64,000 nucleotides of DNA from an uncultured Ruminiclostridium sp. (GCA_949878745.1 CATLBH010000002.1:62001-126000), one strand, 5' to 3'; shown: positions 52,089-60,752, numbered from the stretch's first letter. Notes: generated from the sequence alone by a model not told the origin. Program-made: numbers and translations.

Positions 52089-52796
52089 ATGAAGGCGGCA
52101 GAAATACTTAAAAAAATCATTATTAAAATTAAATTTAAAACCGGAAACGTTTTCTATATAAACGGCTCCGACACACTCCCGCCCCCGCTCACGAAGGAAG
52201 AGGAGCAGGAGGTGTTCGATATGATGGACACGGACTTTGAAAAGGCGAGGGAGTCTCTTATAGTACACAACCTGCGGCTGGTGGTATACATAGCGAAAAA
52301 ATTCGAGGGCACGGGCGTGGGGCTTGAAGACCTGATATCCATAGGGACGATAGGGCTTATAAAGGCGGTAAATACCTTCAGCAAGGAAAAAAACATCAAG
52401 CTCGCCACCTACGCCAGCAGGTGCATTGAAAACGAAATTCTTATGTTTTTGCGAAAATCCAGTCAATATAAGCATGAAATATCAATTGACGAGCCGTTGA
52501 ATGTGGACTGGGACGGAAACGAGCTGCTGCTGTCCGACGTTTTGGGCACCGAAAACGACGTTGTGAATGTAAATATAGAAAACGAGGTGGAACACCGGCT
52601 TTTAAGGGATCTGGTAAACGCGCTGCCCGAAAGGGAAAGAACTATTATGGAAATGCGCTTCGGGCTGAAAAACGGAGTTGAAATGACGCAAAAGGACGTA
52701 GCCGACGAAATAGGCATTTCGCAAAGCTACATTTCAAGACTTGAAAAGAAAATCATAAAAAGGCTGAAAAAAGATCTTGAAAGACTGTGCAATTAA
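52089..52796 (+). CDS. sigE: Sporulation sigma factor sigma-E (pro-protein)
   Basis: A 235-residue mother-cell sigma factor from ATG 52089, with AAAGGAAAGG upstream. The N-terminal pro-region ([19 protein letters not shown]) is amphipathic and basic, and the region around [18 protein letters not shown] matches the pro-sigma-E cleavage area. Region 2 ([39 protein letters not shown]) and region 4 HTH ([21 protein letters not shown]) are complete. Cleavage by SpoIIGA activates it. 19 bases separate the two genes. Confidence 0.95.
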   Translation: MKAAEILKKIIIKIKFKTGNVFYINGSDTLPPPLTKEEEQEVFDMMDTDFEKARESLIVHNLRLVVYIAKKFEGTGVGLEDLISIGTIGLIKAVNTFSKEKNIKLATYASRCIENEILMFLRKSSQYKHEISIDEPLNVDWDGNELLLSDVLGTENDVVNVNIENEVEHRLLRDLVNALPERERTIMEMRFGLKNGVEMTQKDVADEIGISQSYISRLEKKIIKRLKKDLERLCN

Positions 52797-52866
52797 GAAT
52801 CTGCATAGCAATCGTCCCATATTCACATAACTTTCACTTCAAAATCCGCTTTTGAAAAAAATACCA

Positions 52867-52897
52867 AGAATAAAGAAAAACCTTCCTGTCCATACTT
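52867..52897 (+). promoter_or_regulatory. Sigma-G/F-type promoter of sigG
   Basis: AGAATA (52867-52872), 18 bases, CATACTT (52891-52897). This fits the sigma-G consensus (TGHATA with CATACTA) and would let sigma-G amplify its own gene in the forespore. Confidence 0.65.
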
Positions 52898-52933
52898 TTT
52901 ATGTAAAGAAAATTAAAGGCAGGAAGTGATCCA

Positions 52934-53704
52934 ATGTATTATAATAAAGTAGAAATAAGCGGAGTAAACACAGCAAAGCTTAAGGTACTTAAGGAAAGCG
53001 AAAAGATCGAGCTGCTTAAAAAAATAAAGGACGGGGATATGAAAGCCAGAGAGGAGCTTATCAACGGCAATCTTCGCCTTGTGCTGAGCGTTATACAGCG
53101 CTTTACTGGAAGGGGTGAAAATCCCGATGATCTGTTTCAGGTGGGGGTAATCGGCCTGATAAAAGCGATAGATAATTTTGATCTTTCCCTTAACGTAAGA
53201 TTCAGCACCTACGCGGTGCCTATGATAATAGGCGAGATACGTAGATTTCTACGCGATAACAGCTCCATCAGAATCTCCCGCTCGATGCGCGACCTTGCCT
53301 ATAAGGCTATGCAGGCAAAGGAAAAGCTCACCAACGAGGGCTCGGCCGAACCAACGATCGAGGAAATCGCCAACGAAATAAACGCCAAGCGCCAGGACGT
53401 GGTTATTGCCCTCGAAGCCATAAGCGATCCCGTATCTCTTTACGATCCCGTATTTTCCGAATCCGGAGATACGGTATATGTTATGGATCAGGTGGGCGAC
53501 AAAAACAACGATATAAACTGGCTTAACGAAATCGCTCTCAAAGACGCCATTGTTAACTTAGGACAGCGGGAAAAGAAAATACTTAACCTGAGATTTTTTC
53601 AGGGTAAAACCCAGGTTGAGGTGGCGAATGAGATAGGCATAAGTCAGGCGCAGGTTTCAAGGCTCGAAAAGGGTGCGCTTAACAAAATAAAAGGGCAAAT
53701 ATAG
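52934..53704 (+). CDS. sigG: Sporulation sigma factor sigma-G
   Basis: A 256-residue forespore sigma factor. N-terminal MYYNKVEISGVNTAKLKVL is a typical sigma-G start with no pro-sequence. Regions 2 (REELINGNLRLVLSVIQRF, DDLFQVGVIGLIKAIDNFD, FSTYAVPMIIGEIRRFLRD), 3 (EPTIEEIANEINAKRQDVV) and 4 (TQVEVANEIGISQAQVSRLE) are intact. It follows sigE by 137 bases with its own promoter, the usual order spoIIGA-sigE-sigG. It directs late forespore genes. Confidence 0.95.
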   Translation: MYYNKVEISGVNTAKLKVLKESEKIELLKKIKDGDMKAREELINGNLRLVLSVIQRFTGRGENPDDLFQVGVIGLIKAIDNFDLSLNVRFSTYAVPMIIGEIRRFLRDNSSIRISRSMRDLAYKAMQAKEKLTNEGSAEPTIEEIANEINAKRQDVVIALEAISDPVSLYDPVFSESGDTVYVMDQVGDKNNDINWLNEIALKDAIVNLGQREKKILNLRFFQGKTQVEVANEIGISQAQVSRLEKGALNKIKGQI

Positions 53705-53712
53705 GTTGCCTA

Positions 53713-53741
53713 TAGACATTTAATGAAAAATGTGTTAAAAT
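53713..53741 (+). promoter_or_regulatory. Promoter of tyrA
   Basis: TAGACA (53713-53718), 17 bases, TAAAAT (53736-53741) with an extended TGT. The start point would fall inside the left arm of the sigG terminator. Confidence 0.72.
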
Positions 53742-53772
53742 AACAGAAGTGATTGTACTTCTGTTATTTTTT
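53742..53772 (+). terminator. Terminator of sigG
   Basis: AACAGAAGT (53742-53750) pairs perfectly with ACTTCTGTT (53757-53765) and is followed by ATTTTTTT. It directly abuts the tyrA -10 element. Confidence 0.9.
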
Positions 53773-53795
53773 TACAAAAGGAAGGGATAGCATAA

Positions 53796-54647
53796 ATGAA
53801 TATTGCTGTAATCGGCTTGGGTCTTATAGGCGGAAGCCTTTGCAAAAGTCTTAAAAAGCACACTTTTCATCACATAATGGGCATAGACCGCGATAAGGAG
53901 ACTATAAAAAAAGCCTTGGAGCAGAACGCCATAGACGAGGAAATTACGGCCGATAAGCTTAAAGAAGCGAACCTCAGCATTATCTGTCTGTATCCTGAAA
54001 CCATATGCGAATTCGTACGGGAAAACGCCGACAATTTCAAAAAAGGGAGCATTGTAACGGATACCTGCGGAGTCAAAAAGGCGATCGTGGACGCATGTAC
54101 GCCTGTTCTTGAGGAAAAAGGCGTAATGTTTGTGGGAACCCACCCCATGGCGGGCAGAGAGTTCAGCGGCTATGACTATTCCACCGACAGTCTTTTTGAC
54201 AACGCAAGCTTTATCATCACCCCCGGCGATAGTACTCCCCAGATCGCCGTAGACCTGCTTTCCACTTTAGCGGGCAGCATAGGCTTCAGCAAGGCCGTGA
54301 TAGCCTCTCCCGAAAGGCATGATCAAATAATAGCCTACACCTCCCAGCTCGCCCACGTGGTTTCCAACGCCTATGTGAAAAGCCCCTCGGTCAATGATTT
54401 CAACGGGTTTTCTGCGGGAAGCTTTATGGATCTTACAAGAGTGGCCAAACTTAACGAGGATATGTGGACAAGCCTGTTTATGTGCAACAAGGAATTTCTT
54501 CTGAACGAGCTGAATCAGATAATAAGAAGCATTACCGAATACCGCGACGCTATCGCCGGCGACAACCGCGAGCTTCTGCGAAGTCTTCTCCGCGACGGAA
54601 GGATACTTAAAGAAAATTGCACCGAAAAATACTCAAAAAATTTATAA
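53796..54647 (+). CDS. tyrA: Prephenate dehydrogenase
   Basis: A 283-residue NAD-dependent enzyme converting prephenate to 4-hydroxyphenylpyruvate in tyrosine synthesis. The Rossmann GLGLIGGSL (7-15) with Asp after strand 2 (MGIDRDKE), the THPMAGRE motif with the catalytic histidine near 119 and the YTSQLAHVVSNAY helix are present. No ACT domain is attached, so tyrosine feedback through an ACT domain is absent. It is followed by an S-component-like membrane gene, not by other aromatic genes. Confidence 0.93.
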   Translation: MNIAVIGLGLIGGSLCKSLKKHTFHHIMGIDRDKETIKKALEQNAIDEEITADKLKEANLSIICLYPETICEFVRENADNFKKGSIVTDTCGVKKAIVDACTPVLEEKGVMFVGTHPMAGREFSGYDYSTDSLFDNASFIITPGDSTPQIAVDLLSTLAGSIGFSKAVIASPERHDQIIAYTSQLAHVVSNAYVKSPSVNDFNGFSAGSFMDLTRVAKLNEDMWTSLFMCNKEFLLNELNQIIRSITEYRDAIAGDNRELLRSLLRDGRILKENCTEKYSKNL

Positions 54648-54679
54648 GCCACCGTCGAAGAAAGGAACGCTGAAAAAAT

Positions 54680-55237
54680 ATGTCTGTACGAAGCGGAAAA
54701 AGCTTTAAAATTGCCTATTGCGGAATTATGACCGCTTTAAGCACTGTAACAATGCTGCTGGCTCTCATTCCGTCAATGACCTACGTCCTGCCTGCTTTTT
54801 CGGGAATATGCATTTGGACCGTATCGGATCAGATAAGCAGAAAATGGGGGCTGCTCTCCTATGCCGCGTCGGCGCTTTTGTGCTTTATGATAGTGCCCGA
54901 AATCGAAGCGGATCTTTACTACATTTTTTTCTTCGGATATTACCCTCTGATAAAGGAGCCGACGGAAAAAATAAAGCCCAAGCTTCTTTCCTATGCGATA
55001 AAATTTCTTATCTTCAACGCCGCCGTAGTAACGGCTTTCAAGATTGTTTCCCATATACTGAATCTTGAGCAGATACTGGAAGGTCTTGAAATGTTCGGGG
55101 AAATGGCTGTTTATGTGCTTTGGGGCGCGGCGAACATTGCTTTTTTGCTTTACGATCTCTGCCTTAATTATCTTTTTTACGGATTCAGAAAATGGATAAA
55201 GCCGAAAATCAATAAAAAGATCGGCGGGAAAGTCTGA
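54680..55237 (+). CDS. Small membrane protein, possibly an ECF S component
   Basis: A 185-residue protein with five predicted helices. The first (KIAYCGIMTALSTVTMLLAL) begins with A-x-x-G-x-M-x-A-L as in ECF substrate-binding (S) components, followed by IPSMTYVLPAFSGICIW. The last helices are short and the tail is basic. If it is an S component, it would draw on the EcfA1A2T module at 41959-44529. The S-component call is inference; no ligand motif is visible and no riboswitch lies upstream. It starts 32 bases after tyrA. Confidence 0.6.
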   Translation: MSVRSGKSFKIAYCGIMTALSTVTMLLALIPSMTYVLPAFSGICIWTVSDQISRKWGLLSYAASALLCFMIVPEIEADLYYIFFFGYYPLIKEPTEKIKPKLLSYAIKFLIFNAAVVTAFKIVSHILNLEQILEGLEMFGEMAVYVLWGAANIAFLLYDLCLNYLFYGFRKWIKPKINKKIGGKV

Positions 55238-55275
55238 ATTATCCGATAATGATACATAAAAATTTATACCGGCTC

Positions 55276-55304
55276 TTGCAAATTTTTTATATGTATGGTA
55301 TAAT
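55276..55304 (+). promoter_or_regulatory. Promoter of the ligase-like/argS operon
   Basis: TTGCAA (55276-55281), 17 bases, TATAAT (55299-55304), 46 bases before ATG 55350. Confidence 0.82.
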
Positions 55305-55349
55305 TTCCTAATAGTATGATGAAATAAATAAAGGTTAGGTAGCGAGCAA

Positions 55350-56420
55350 ATGGCAAAAACTAAAGTGGCTGTACTGTTCGGAGGACAGTCAAAGGATTAT
55401 TCGGTTTCTTTAAGATCGGCATATTCGGTGATAACGACATTATCCGGTGAAAATTACGACGTTATTCCCATTGGTATCACAAGAGTGGGACGATGGCTTT
55501 ATTATCCCGGAAATTACGAAGCAATAGCCGACGGGAGTTGGGAAAACGATTCGGACTGCTGCCCTGCCGTTATAAGTCCCGACGCGGTACACCACGGCAT
55601 AATAAAGCTTATTGACAGCTCCGTGATGGCGGTTCAGCGTGTGGACGTCATTTTTTCGGTAATTTACGGTAAATTCGGCGAATGCGGCCGAATACAGGGC
55701 TTGTGCAAATTAGCGGGTATCCCATTTCTGGGGAGCAACCCCGAAGCCTCGGCCTCCGCGGTGGATAAATCCATGACTCACCTACTGCTTGACGAAGCGG
55801 GAATAGAGACGGTAAAATATTTTTGCATGGAACGCAGCGATATGCCTTATATCGACGAAATAATAAATAAGCGCGAAAAAAAACTAAGCTATCCTTTAAG
55901 GGTAAAGGCTTCGAGCTGCAGCTCCTCTATCGGCTCAAACATAGCCTTCGACAAAAACGAGCTTAAATCCGCATTAAAAATCGCCTTCTCCCATCACCAT
56001 AAAGCGGTGGTGGAAAGCTTTATAACGGGAAGGAATCTTTGCTGCTGCGTATACGAAAAAGAGGGACTTATAACCGTTTCCGATATAGGCGAAACGGTTC
56101 CAGTGGAAAGTACCATCGACCGTCTTAACAATTATATCAGCAAAACTTCAAGATTTAAGGTACCGGCGGATATACCAGAAGAGATGACAGAAAAAATAAA
56201 AACCGCCGCTAAACGGGCTTTTAGGGTAATAGACTGTCAAGGCTTCGCGCTGATCGACTTTTTGCTTTCCACAGACAATAAGCTGTATGGAACAAAAGTG
56301 TCAACAGTACCCGGTTTTAACAGAGAAAGCGCTCTCACGTCGCTTTTATCGGCCGGAGGGCTTACTTACTCGGAAATACTCGAAATAATGTTAAATAACG
56401 CATTAGAGTCAAAAGCATAA
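55350..56420 (+). CDS. D-alanine--D-alanine ligase homologue, probable pseudoenzyme
   Basis: A 356-residue ATP-grasp protein alignable along its length to Ddl: KVAVLFGGQS at the start, GKFGE-x-G-x-IQG, GIPFLGSN, DKSMTHLLLDEAGI and a final STVPGF with the right spacing. Key catalytic positions are changed: the N-terminal E-H pair reads D16-Y17, the K-P-x-x-x-G-S-S loop reads K-A-S-S-C-S-S-S, the ID that should follow Arg follows L301 (A-L-I-D), and the N-E-V-N metal site reads T315-K316-V-S318. The frame is intact, so it is conserved but unlikely to make D-Ala-D-Ala. It may bind nucleotide or peptide in a regulatory role. First in an operon with DUF1934 and argS. Confidence 0.82.
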   Translation: MAKTKVAVLFGGQSKDYSVSLRSAYSVITTLSGENYDVIPIGITRVGRWLYYPGNYEAIADGSWENDSDCCPAVISPDAVHHGIIKLIDSSVMAVQRVDVIFSVIYGKFGECGRIQGLCKLAGIPFLGSNPEASASAVDKSMTHLLLDEAGIETVKYFCMERSDMPYIDEIINKREKKLSYPLRVKASSCSSSIGSNIAFDKNELKSALKIAFSHHHKAVVESFITGRNLCCCVYEKEGLITVSDIGETVPVESTIDRLNNYISKTSRFKVPADIPEEMTEKIKTAAKRAFRVIDCQGFALIDFLLSTDNKLYGTKVSTVPGFNRESALTSLLSAGGLTYSEILEIMLNNALESKA

Positions 56421-56446
56421 AAATATTAAACAGAATGGAGCGGGAA

Positions 56447-56887
56447 ATGAATAAAGATGTCCGTATAAAAATAAAGACGATACAGTCCGCCGACGAGGAC
56501 GACGGAGAAGTAACCGAACTTTTCACCTTCGGAAAACTCTCAAGGCTAAAGGACGCCGACGGATACAGAATAATTTATGACGAAACCGAGGTAATGGGAT
56601 TTGAAGGCTGCCGAGTCGCTTTGGACGTCACCGACAGCTTTGTGAAAATGTCAAGAACGGGAAAGGCCAATTCCACGTTGTTTATAGAAAAGGGAAAAAA
56701 ACACCACGGCCATTACGGAACCCCCTTCGGGGATTTTATGATAGGCATAAACACAGACGAGCTGAAAAACGAAATCGGAGACGCCGGCGGCGATTTGTAC
56801 ATGAAATATACAATAGACGTAAATTCGGACTTTTTGTCGGAAAACGAAATATTTGTAAATGTCGAGGAATGTAACGACAAAGCATAA
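56447..56887 (+). CDS. DUF1934 (YwiB-like) protein
   Basis: A 146-residue protein from ATG 56447, behind GGAG at six bases; ATG 56435 is in frame but has no site. It forms a calycin-like barrel: VRIKIKTIQSADEDDGE, FEGCRVALDVTDSFVKMSRTG, KHHGHYGTPFGDFMIGINTD with the family's H-Y-x-T-P-x-G pattern, and a last strand FLSENEIFVNVEE. YwiB family proteins often sit directly before argS in Firmicutes, as here (30 bases). Function unknown. Confidence 0.85.
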   Translation: MNKDVRIKIKTIQSADEDDGEVTELFTFGKLSRLKDADGYRIIYDETEVMGFEGCRVALDVTDSFVKMSRTGKANSTLFIEKGKKHHGHYGTPFGDFMIGINTDELKNEIGDAGGDLYMKYTIDVNSDFLSENEIFVNVEECNDKA

Positions 56888-56917
56888 AATATAAATTATA
56901 AGGAGACAGCCAAAACA

Positions 56918-58603
56918 ATGATAAACACCGTAGCCAACGCAAAAAACGACGTAAAAGAAATCGTGCTTAACGCATTGGGGCGGCTCGTGGCCGAAGGGAA
57001 GCTGCCGGCCGAGCCTTTGCCCGCCTTCGCGGTGGAAATTCCCAACGATAAGAGCCACGGGGACTTTTCCTGCAACGCCGCTCTGGTTTCCGCCAAGACG
57101 CTTAAGCAAAATCCCCGCAGTATCGCTTCAATGATAGTGGATAACGCGGTGCTTGAGGGCACCGTTTTTGAAAAAATCGAATTAGCGGACCCCGGCTTTC
57201 TGAATTTTTTTGTGAGCAGTGACTGGTTTTCCGGCACGGTAAACGCAGTGCTCAAAGAAAAAGAAAATTACGGAAAGACCGACGACGGAAAAGGAAAAAG
57301 AGTGCTTGTGGAATTCGTTTCCGCCAACCCCACCGGTCCCATGCACATCGGCAACGCGAGAGGCGGAGCCTTGGGGGACTGCCTCGCTTCCCTGCTCCAA
57401 TACGCGGGATACTATGTGGAGCGGGAATTTTATATAAACGACGCGGGAAATCAGATAAACAAATTCGCTTTAAGCCTTGACATACGCTATCGTCAGCATT
57501 TCGGAGACCCCGTGGAAATGCCGGAGGATTCCTACCACGGTCAGGATATTATCGACCACGCGGAAAATTTCGCAAAGGAATACGGCGACAAATACTTAAA
57601 GGCAAGCGAGGAAGAGCGCAGACAGGCGCTTGTGAACTACGCCCTCCCCATAAACATAAAGGGGCTGGAAGAGGATTTGTTAAAGTACAGGATAAAATAC
57701 GATACCTGGTTTAAGGAGAGCACTCTTCACAACGACGGCTCGGTGGCGGAGGTGATCGAGCTGCTTAAAGAAAAGGGCTACACATACGAACAGGACGGTG
57801 CGCTGTGGTTCAGATCTTCCGAGCTTGGGGACGACAAGGACAGAGTGCTTATAAGGGCAAACGGAGTTCCCACCTATTCGGTTCCCGATATAGCGTATCA
57901 TTACAACAAGCTTGTCAAAAGAGGCTTTGACACGGCCATTGACGTTCTGGGCGCGGATCATCACGGCTATGTTCCGAGAATGAGGGCGGCGCTTACCGCG
58001 CTGGGCGTGGATTCGGCGCGGCTTGACGTTGTGATTATGCAGATGGTGCGGCTTGTGAGAAACGGCGAAACGGTAAAGCTTTCAAAAAGATCCGGAAAGG
58101 CCATTACCCTTTCGACGCTGCTCGACGAAATACCCATGGACGCGGCAAGATTCTTCTTTAACCTTCGCGATCCCAACACTCATTTCGAGTTCGACCTTGA
58201 CCTTGCCATAGAGGAAAGCTCCAACAATCCCGTTTACTATGTCCAGTACGCTCACGCCAGAATATGCCGAATACTGGAAAAGCAGAGGGAGGAAGGAAAC
58301 GAGTGTAAATTTATTTCCGAAACAGAGCTGGTTTACTCCGAAAAAGCCGAAATAGAGCTTATAAGGCACTTAGCCGCTCTTCCCGATATTGTAAGCGAAG
58401 GCGCCAAGACATACAATCCATCGGTCATCACAAGATATTTGGTGGAGCTTGCGCAGCATTTCCATAAATTTTATGACGCATGTCCCATAAAAGGCGAGGA
58501 AGAGAGGGTGCTTCAGTCAAGACTTTCTCTTTGTTCCGCCGCGAAGATCGTGATAAAAAATTTGCTTGACCTGCTTAAAGTTGACGCTCCCGAAAAAATG
58601 TAA
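56918..58603 (+). CDS. argS: Arginyl-tRNA synthetase
   Basis: A 561-residue class I synthetase. N-terminal additional domain (VKEIVLNALGRLVAEGKLP), HIGH motif as HIGNARGG near 141-148, the SVPDIAYHYNKLVKRG region, KMSK-like KLSKRSGKAITL, and a C-terminal helical DALR anticodon domain (VYYVQYAHARICRI onward). It charges tRNA-Arg. Not located in the arg operon. No T-box leader is seen upstream. Confidence 0.95.
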   Translation: MINTVANAKNDVKEIVLNALGRLVAEGKLPAEPLPAFAVEIPNDKSHGDFSCNAALVSAKTLKQNPRSIASMIVDNAVLEGTVFEKIELADPGFLNFFVSSDWFSGTVNAVLKEKENYGKTDDGKGKRVLVEFVSANPTGPMHIGNARGGALGDCLASLLQYAGYYVEREFYINDAGNQINKFALSLDIRYRQHFGDPVEMPEDSYHGQDIIDHAENFAKEYGDKYLKASEEERRQALVNYALPINIKGLEEDLLKYRIKYDTWFKESTLHNDGSVAEVIELLKEKGYTYEQDGALWFRSSELGDDKDRVLIRANGVPTYSVPDIAYHYNKLVKRGFDTAIDVLGADHHGYVPRMRAALTALGVDSARLDVVIMQMVRLVRNGETVKLSKRSGKAITLSTLLDEIPMDAARFFFNLRDPNTHFEFDLDLAIEESSNNPVYYVQYAHARICRILEKQREEGNECKFISETELVYSEKAEIELIRHLAALPDIVSEGAKTYNPSVITRYLVELAQHFHKFYDACPIKGEEERVLQSRLSLCSAAKIVIKNLLDLLKVDAPEKM

Positions 58604-58626
58604 AAGAGTATGAAAGGAATAATTAA

Positions 58627-59805
58627 ATGAATACGGACGACGGTCATAACCGATGTTACATTTTTACAGCCTCCGAAAACCTGTTTCCGGAGCTTTTCGA
58701 TAAATCCTCCAATAAAATATGCCCGGATATTCCGGAAAATAAGGTATATTTTGACATAAAAACGGGCAATATTGATTATGCGGATATCTTCGGACTTCCT
58801 ACCGAAAGGCTTAACGTTTTTATGCTTAAGGAATCAAAAACGGATACGGGAAATTTAAGCTGCGGTGAGATAAACAAAAAGATCGCCGAAGCCGTAAAAC
58901 ATTCCGAAGCGGCAAGCGGAAAAAAAATCGCTGGAGTAATAGGCGCCAGCGGTGTTTATATCGATCCGTTTTCCGAAATAAGCTTTACCGAGCTTATAAC
59001 CTCCTATGACGAACAGATTCACGCTTTGGAAAATTTTGTGGATTTGTATATCATAAAAGATATATACTCAATGTCGGATATGCGAGCCGCGCTGCTTTCC
59101 TGCAAAAAGACCGAAAAGTCGGTTTTCGTGACGATTGCCCCAAAGGAAGAGGATTCCGGCGAAACGGGGGGAATTTCCGCTCTGGGGGGACTGGTAACGG
59201 CTCAGGAAATGGGAGCGGACGCTTTCGGAATATACTTCCGCGAATCGAAAAAATATAATGAAGCGGCGAAGGAATTGATTCGCTACGCAAAAATACCGCT
59301 GATCGCGGATCTGAGATGTGAAAGCGATGAGATTCCCGTTTTTTCGGGGGCATATTACGCAGAATATTCCCTAACCGATGATATAAACATAAGGCTTCGG
59401 GAAAAAAGCGCCGACGGCTGGTCAGCTTCGGCTTCGGAGATAACGCGTAACGACGATTTCTTTGTTTTCGCCTATTACGCGGATACTTTTTTTCTCGAAG
59501 CCGACACGACCGAAATTTCGGAGCCCATACGGTGCCTTCCCGATATGGAAGAAATAATATCGGATATATGCAAAACCTCCTGTGACATACTTCGGGTTGA
59601 AATAAACACCAACGACGACGCTATAGACTTTGCGCGCAACGCCCATATGTCCTCTCTCCCCGTTATGTTTCTGTCAGAAGACCCTCTCGCGCTGAAAATG
59701 GCGCTTATGCTTTATCAGGGCATTGCCTTAATTGACAGTGACACACTGATTCCAAAGGAAGAGCTTGAGGAAATATGCGGAAAATACGGCGCCGTGGTTT
59801 ATTAG
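58627..59805 (+). CDS. Methionine-synthase-like protein lacking the zinc cysteines
   Basis: A 392-residue soluble protein. The first 250 residues recall the homocysteine methyltransferase barrel: KKIAGVIGASGVYIDPFSEI, SFTELITSYDEQIHALENFVD, a second-strand LYIIKDIYSMSDMRAALLS, SVFVTIAPKEEDSGETGGIS, and GLVTAQEMGADAFGIYF where the family has G-x-N-C. The rest resembles the pterin-domain end (VEINTNDDAIDFARN, ALKMALMLYQGIALIDSD, EEICGKYGAVVY). The GGCC and G-x-N-C cysteines needed for zinc and homocysteine activation are missing. It is probably not an active methyltransferase. It is 23 bases after argS. Confidence 0.55.
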   Translation: MNTDDGHNRCYIFTASENLFPELFDKSSNKICPDIPENKVYFDIKTGNIDYADIFGLPTERLNVFMLKESKTDTGNLSCGEINKKIAEAVKHSEAASGKKIAGVIGASGVYIDPFSEISFTELITSYDEQIHALENFVDLYIIKDIYSMSDMRAALLSCKKTEKSVFVTIAPKEEDSGETGGISALGGLVTAQEMGADAFGIYFRESKKYNEAAKELIRYAKIPLIADLRCESDEIPVFSGAYYAEYSLTDDINIRLREKSADGWSASASEITRNDDFFVFAYYADTFFLEADTTEISEPIRCLPDMEEIISDICKTSCDILRVEINTNDDAIDFARNAHMSSLPVMFLSEDPLALKMALMLYQGIALIDSDTLIPKEELEEICGKYGAVVY

Positions 59806-59831
59806 ATATGCAATGAAAGGACATACAACAA

Positions 59832-60383
59832 ATGCATCTTGAAGAAAAAACACTGGAAAGCTGTCTTGTATATGACGGAAAAATTGTAAAGCTTTACAGA
59901 GATAAAGCGCTTCTGGAAAATAACAGCGAAGTGATACGCGAGGTAATAAAACACCCTGGCGGAGTCTGCGTAGTTCCCCTCACCGACAAAAACGAGGTAA
60001 TAATGGTGACTCAGCTGAGATATCCTCATCATAAGGTTCTTACGGAAATCCCCGCGGGAAAGCTTGAATGGGGGGAGGATCATTTCGAGTGCGGAAAACG
60101 CGAGCTAAAGGAGGAGACGGGCTGTACCGCCGAAAAATACGACTATCTCGGCTGCCTCCTGCCTACCCCCGCTTACGACACGGAGGTCATTCATATGTAC
60201 CTTGCCCGGGAGCTTTCCCAGGCAGAGCAAAAGCTTGACGAGGACGAATTTCTTGATGTAAAGAAAATACCCTTTGAAAAGGCTGTGGAAATGGTAATGA
60301 ACGGCGAAATCACCGACGCCAAAACACAGCTCGCGCTTCTTAAAACTAAGCTCCTTCTTGAACGTGAGAACTTGACGAAATAA
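59832..60383 (+). CDS. NUDIX hydrolase, ADP-ribose pyrophosphatase type
   Basis: A 183-residue hydrolase. The NUDIX box is GKLEWGEDHFECGKRELKEE extended by TGC (G-x5-E-x7-REL-x-EE-x-G), preceded by VIMVTQLRYPHHKVLTEIPA, the pattern of ADP-ribose pyrophosphatases. It splits ADP-ribose to AMP and ribose 5-phosphate. Given that NUDIX enzymes of this class clear ADP-ribose, a link to the ADP-ribosyltransferase 40 kb away is conceivable but not supported by position. Its 3' end overlaps spoVG on the other strand by 38 bases. Confidence 0.9.
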   Translation: MHLEEKTLESCLVYDGKIVKLYRDKALLENNSEVIREVIKHPGGVCVVPLTDKNEVIMVTQLRYPHHKVLTEIPAGKLEWGEDHFECGKRELKEETGCTAEKYDYLGCLLPTPAYDTEVIHMYLARELSQAEQKLDEDEFLDVKKIPFEKAVEMVMNGEITDAKTQLALLKTKLLLERENLTK

Positions 60384-60630
60384 AGCTGTTGTATACCGAC
60401 AGTATCTCCTGTTCAAGCTCCTCGCGTGCCTCCGGACTTATGGGGTGAACTATATCCCTGAAATTTCCGGCATCGTCCCTTCTGCTGGGCATTGCCACAA
60501 ACAGCCGCTCGTCGCCCTGTATTATTTTGATATCGTGTATGGCAAGGGAGTTGTCCACCGTTAAGGAGACAACGGCACGAAGCCTTGCTTCATTCATGGT
60601 TTTCCTGATTCTGACATCGCTGATATTCAT
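60346..60630 (-). CDS. spoVG: Septation/sporulation regulator SpoVG
   Basis: A 94-residue protein with the SpoVG fold: MNISDVRIRKTMNEARLRAV, VSLTVDNSLAIHDIKIIQGD, LFVAMPSRRDDAGNFRDI-V-H-P-I-S. It binds nucleic acid and acts in septation, capsule and sporulation control. RBS AGGAAAGG. The C-terminus is longer than the Bacillus protein by a few residues. The stop lies inside the NUDIX gene on the opposite strand. Confidence 0.95.
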   Translation of the reverse strand: MNISDVRIRKTMNEARLRAVVSLTVDNSLAIHDIKIIQGDERLFVAMPSRRDDAGNFRDIVHPISPEAREELEQEILSVYNSFISSSSHVQEGA

Positions 60631-60752
60631 TTTTTTGCGTTCCTTTCCTAAATGTGAATGTAAGAATAGTTTTCGCGCGGCGGACGGAAATATTCATAAA
60701 ACAAATACGGCTTTGCTTCATAATCTATATTACCTTTTTGAAAGGAAAAGAT

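Noticed and set aside
54680-55350. Riboswitch or T-box before the membrane gene, the ligase homologue or argS
   Set aside because: The gaps are too short and no conserved T-box or riboswitch core is seen; a simple promoter explains the 55276-55304 region.
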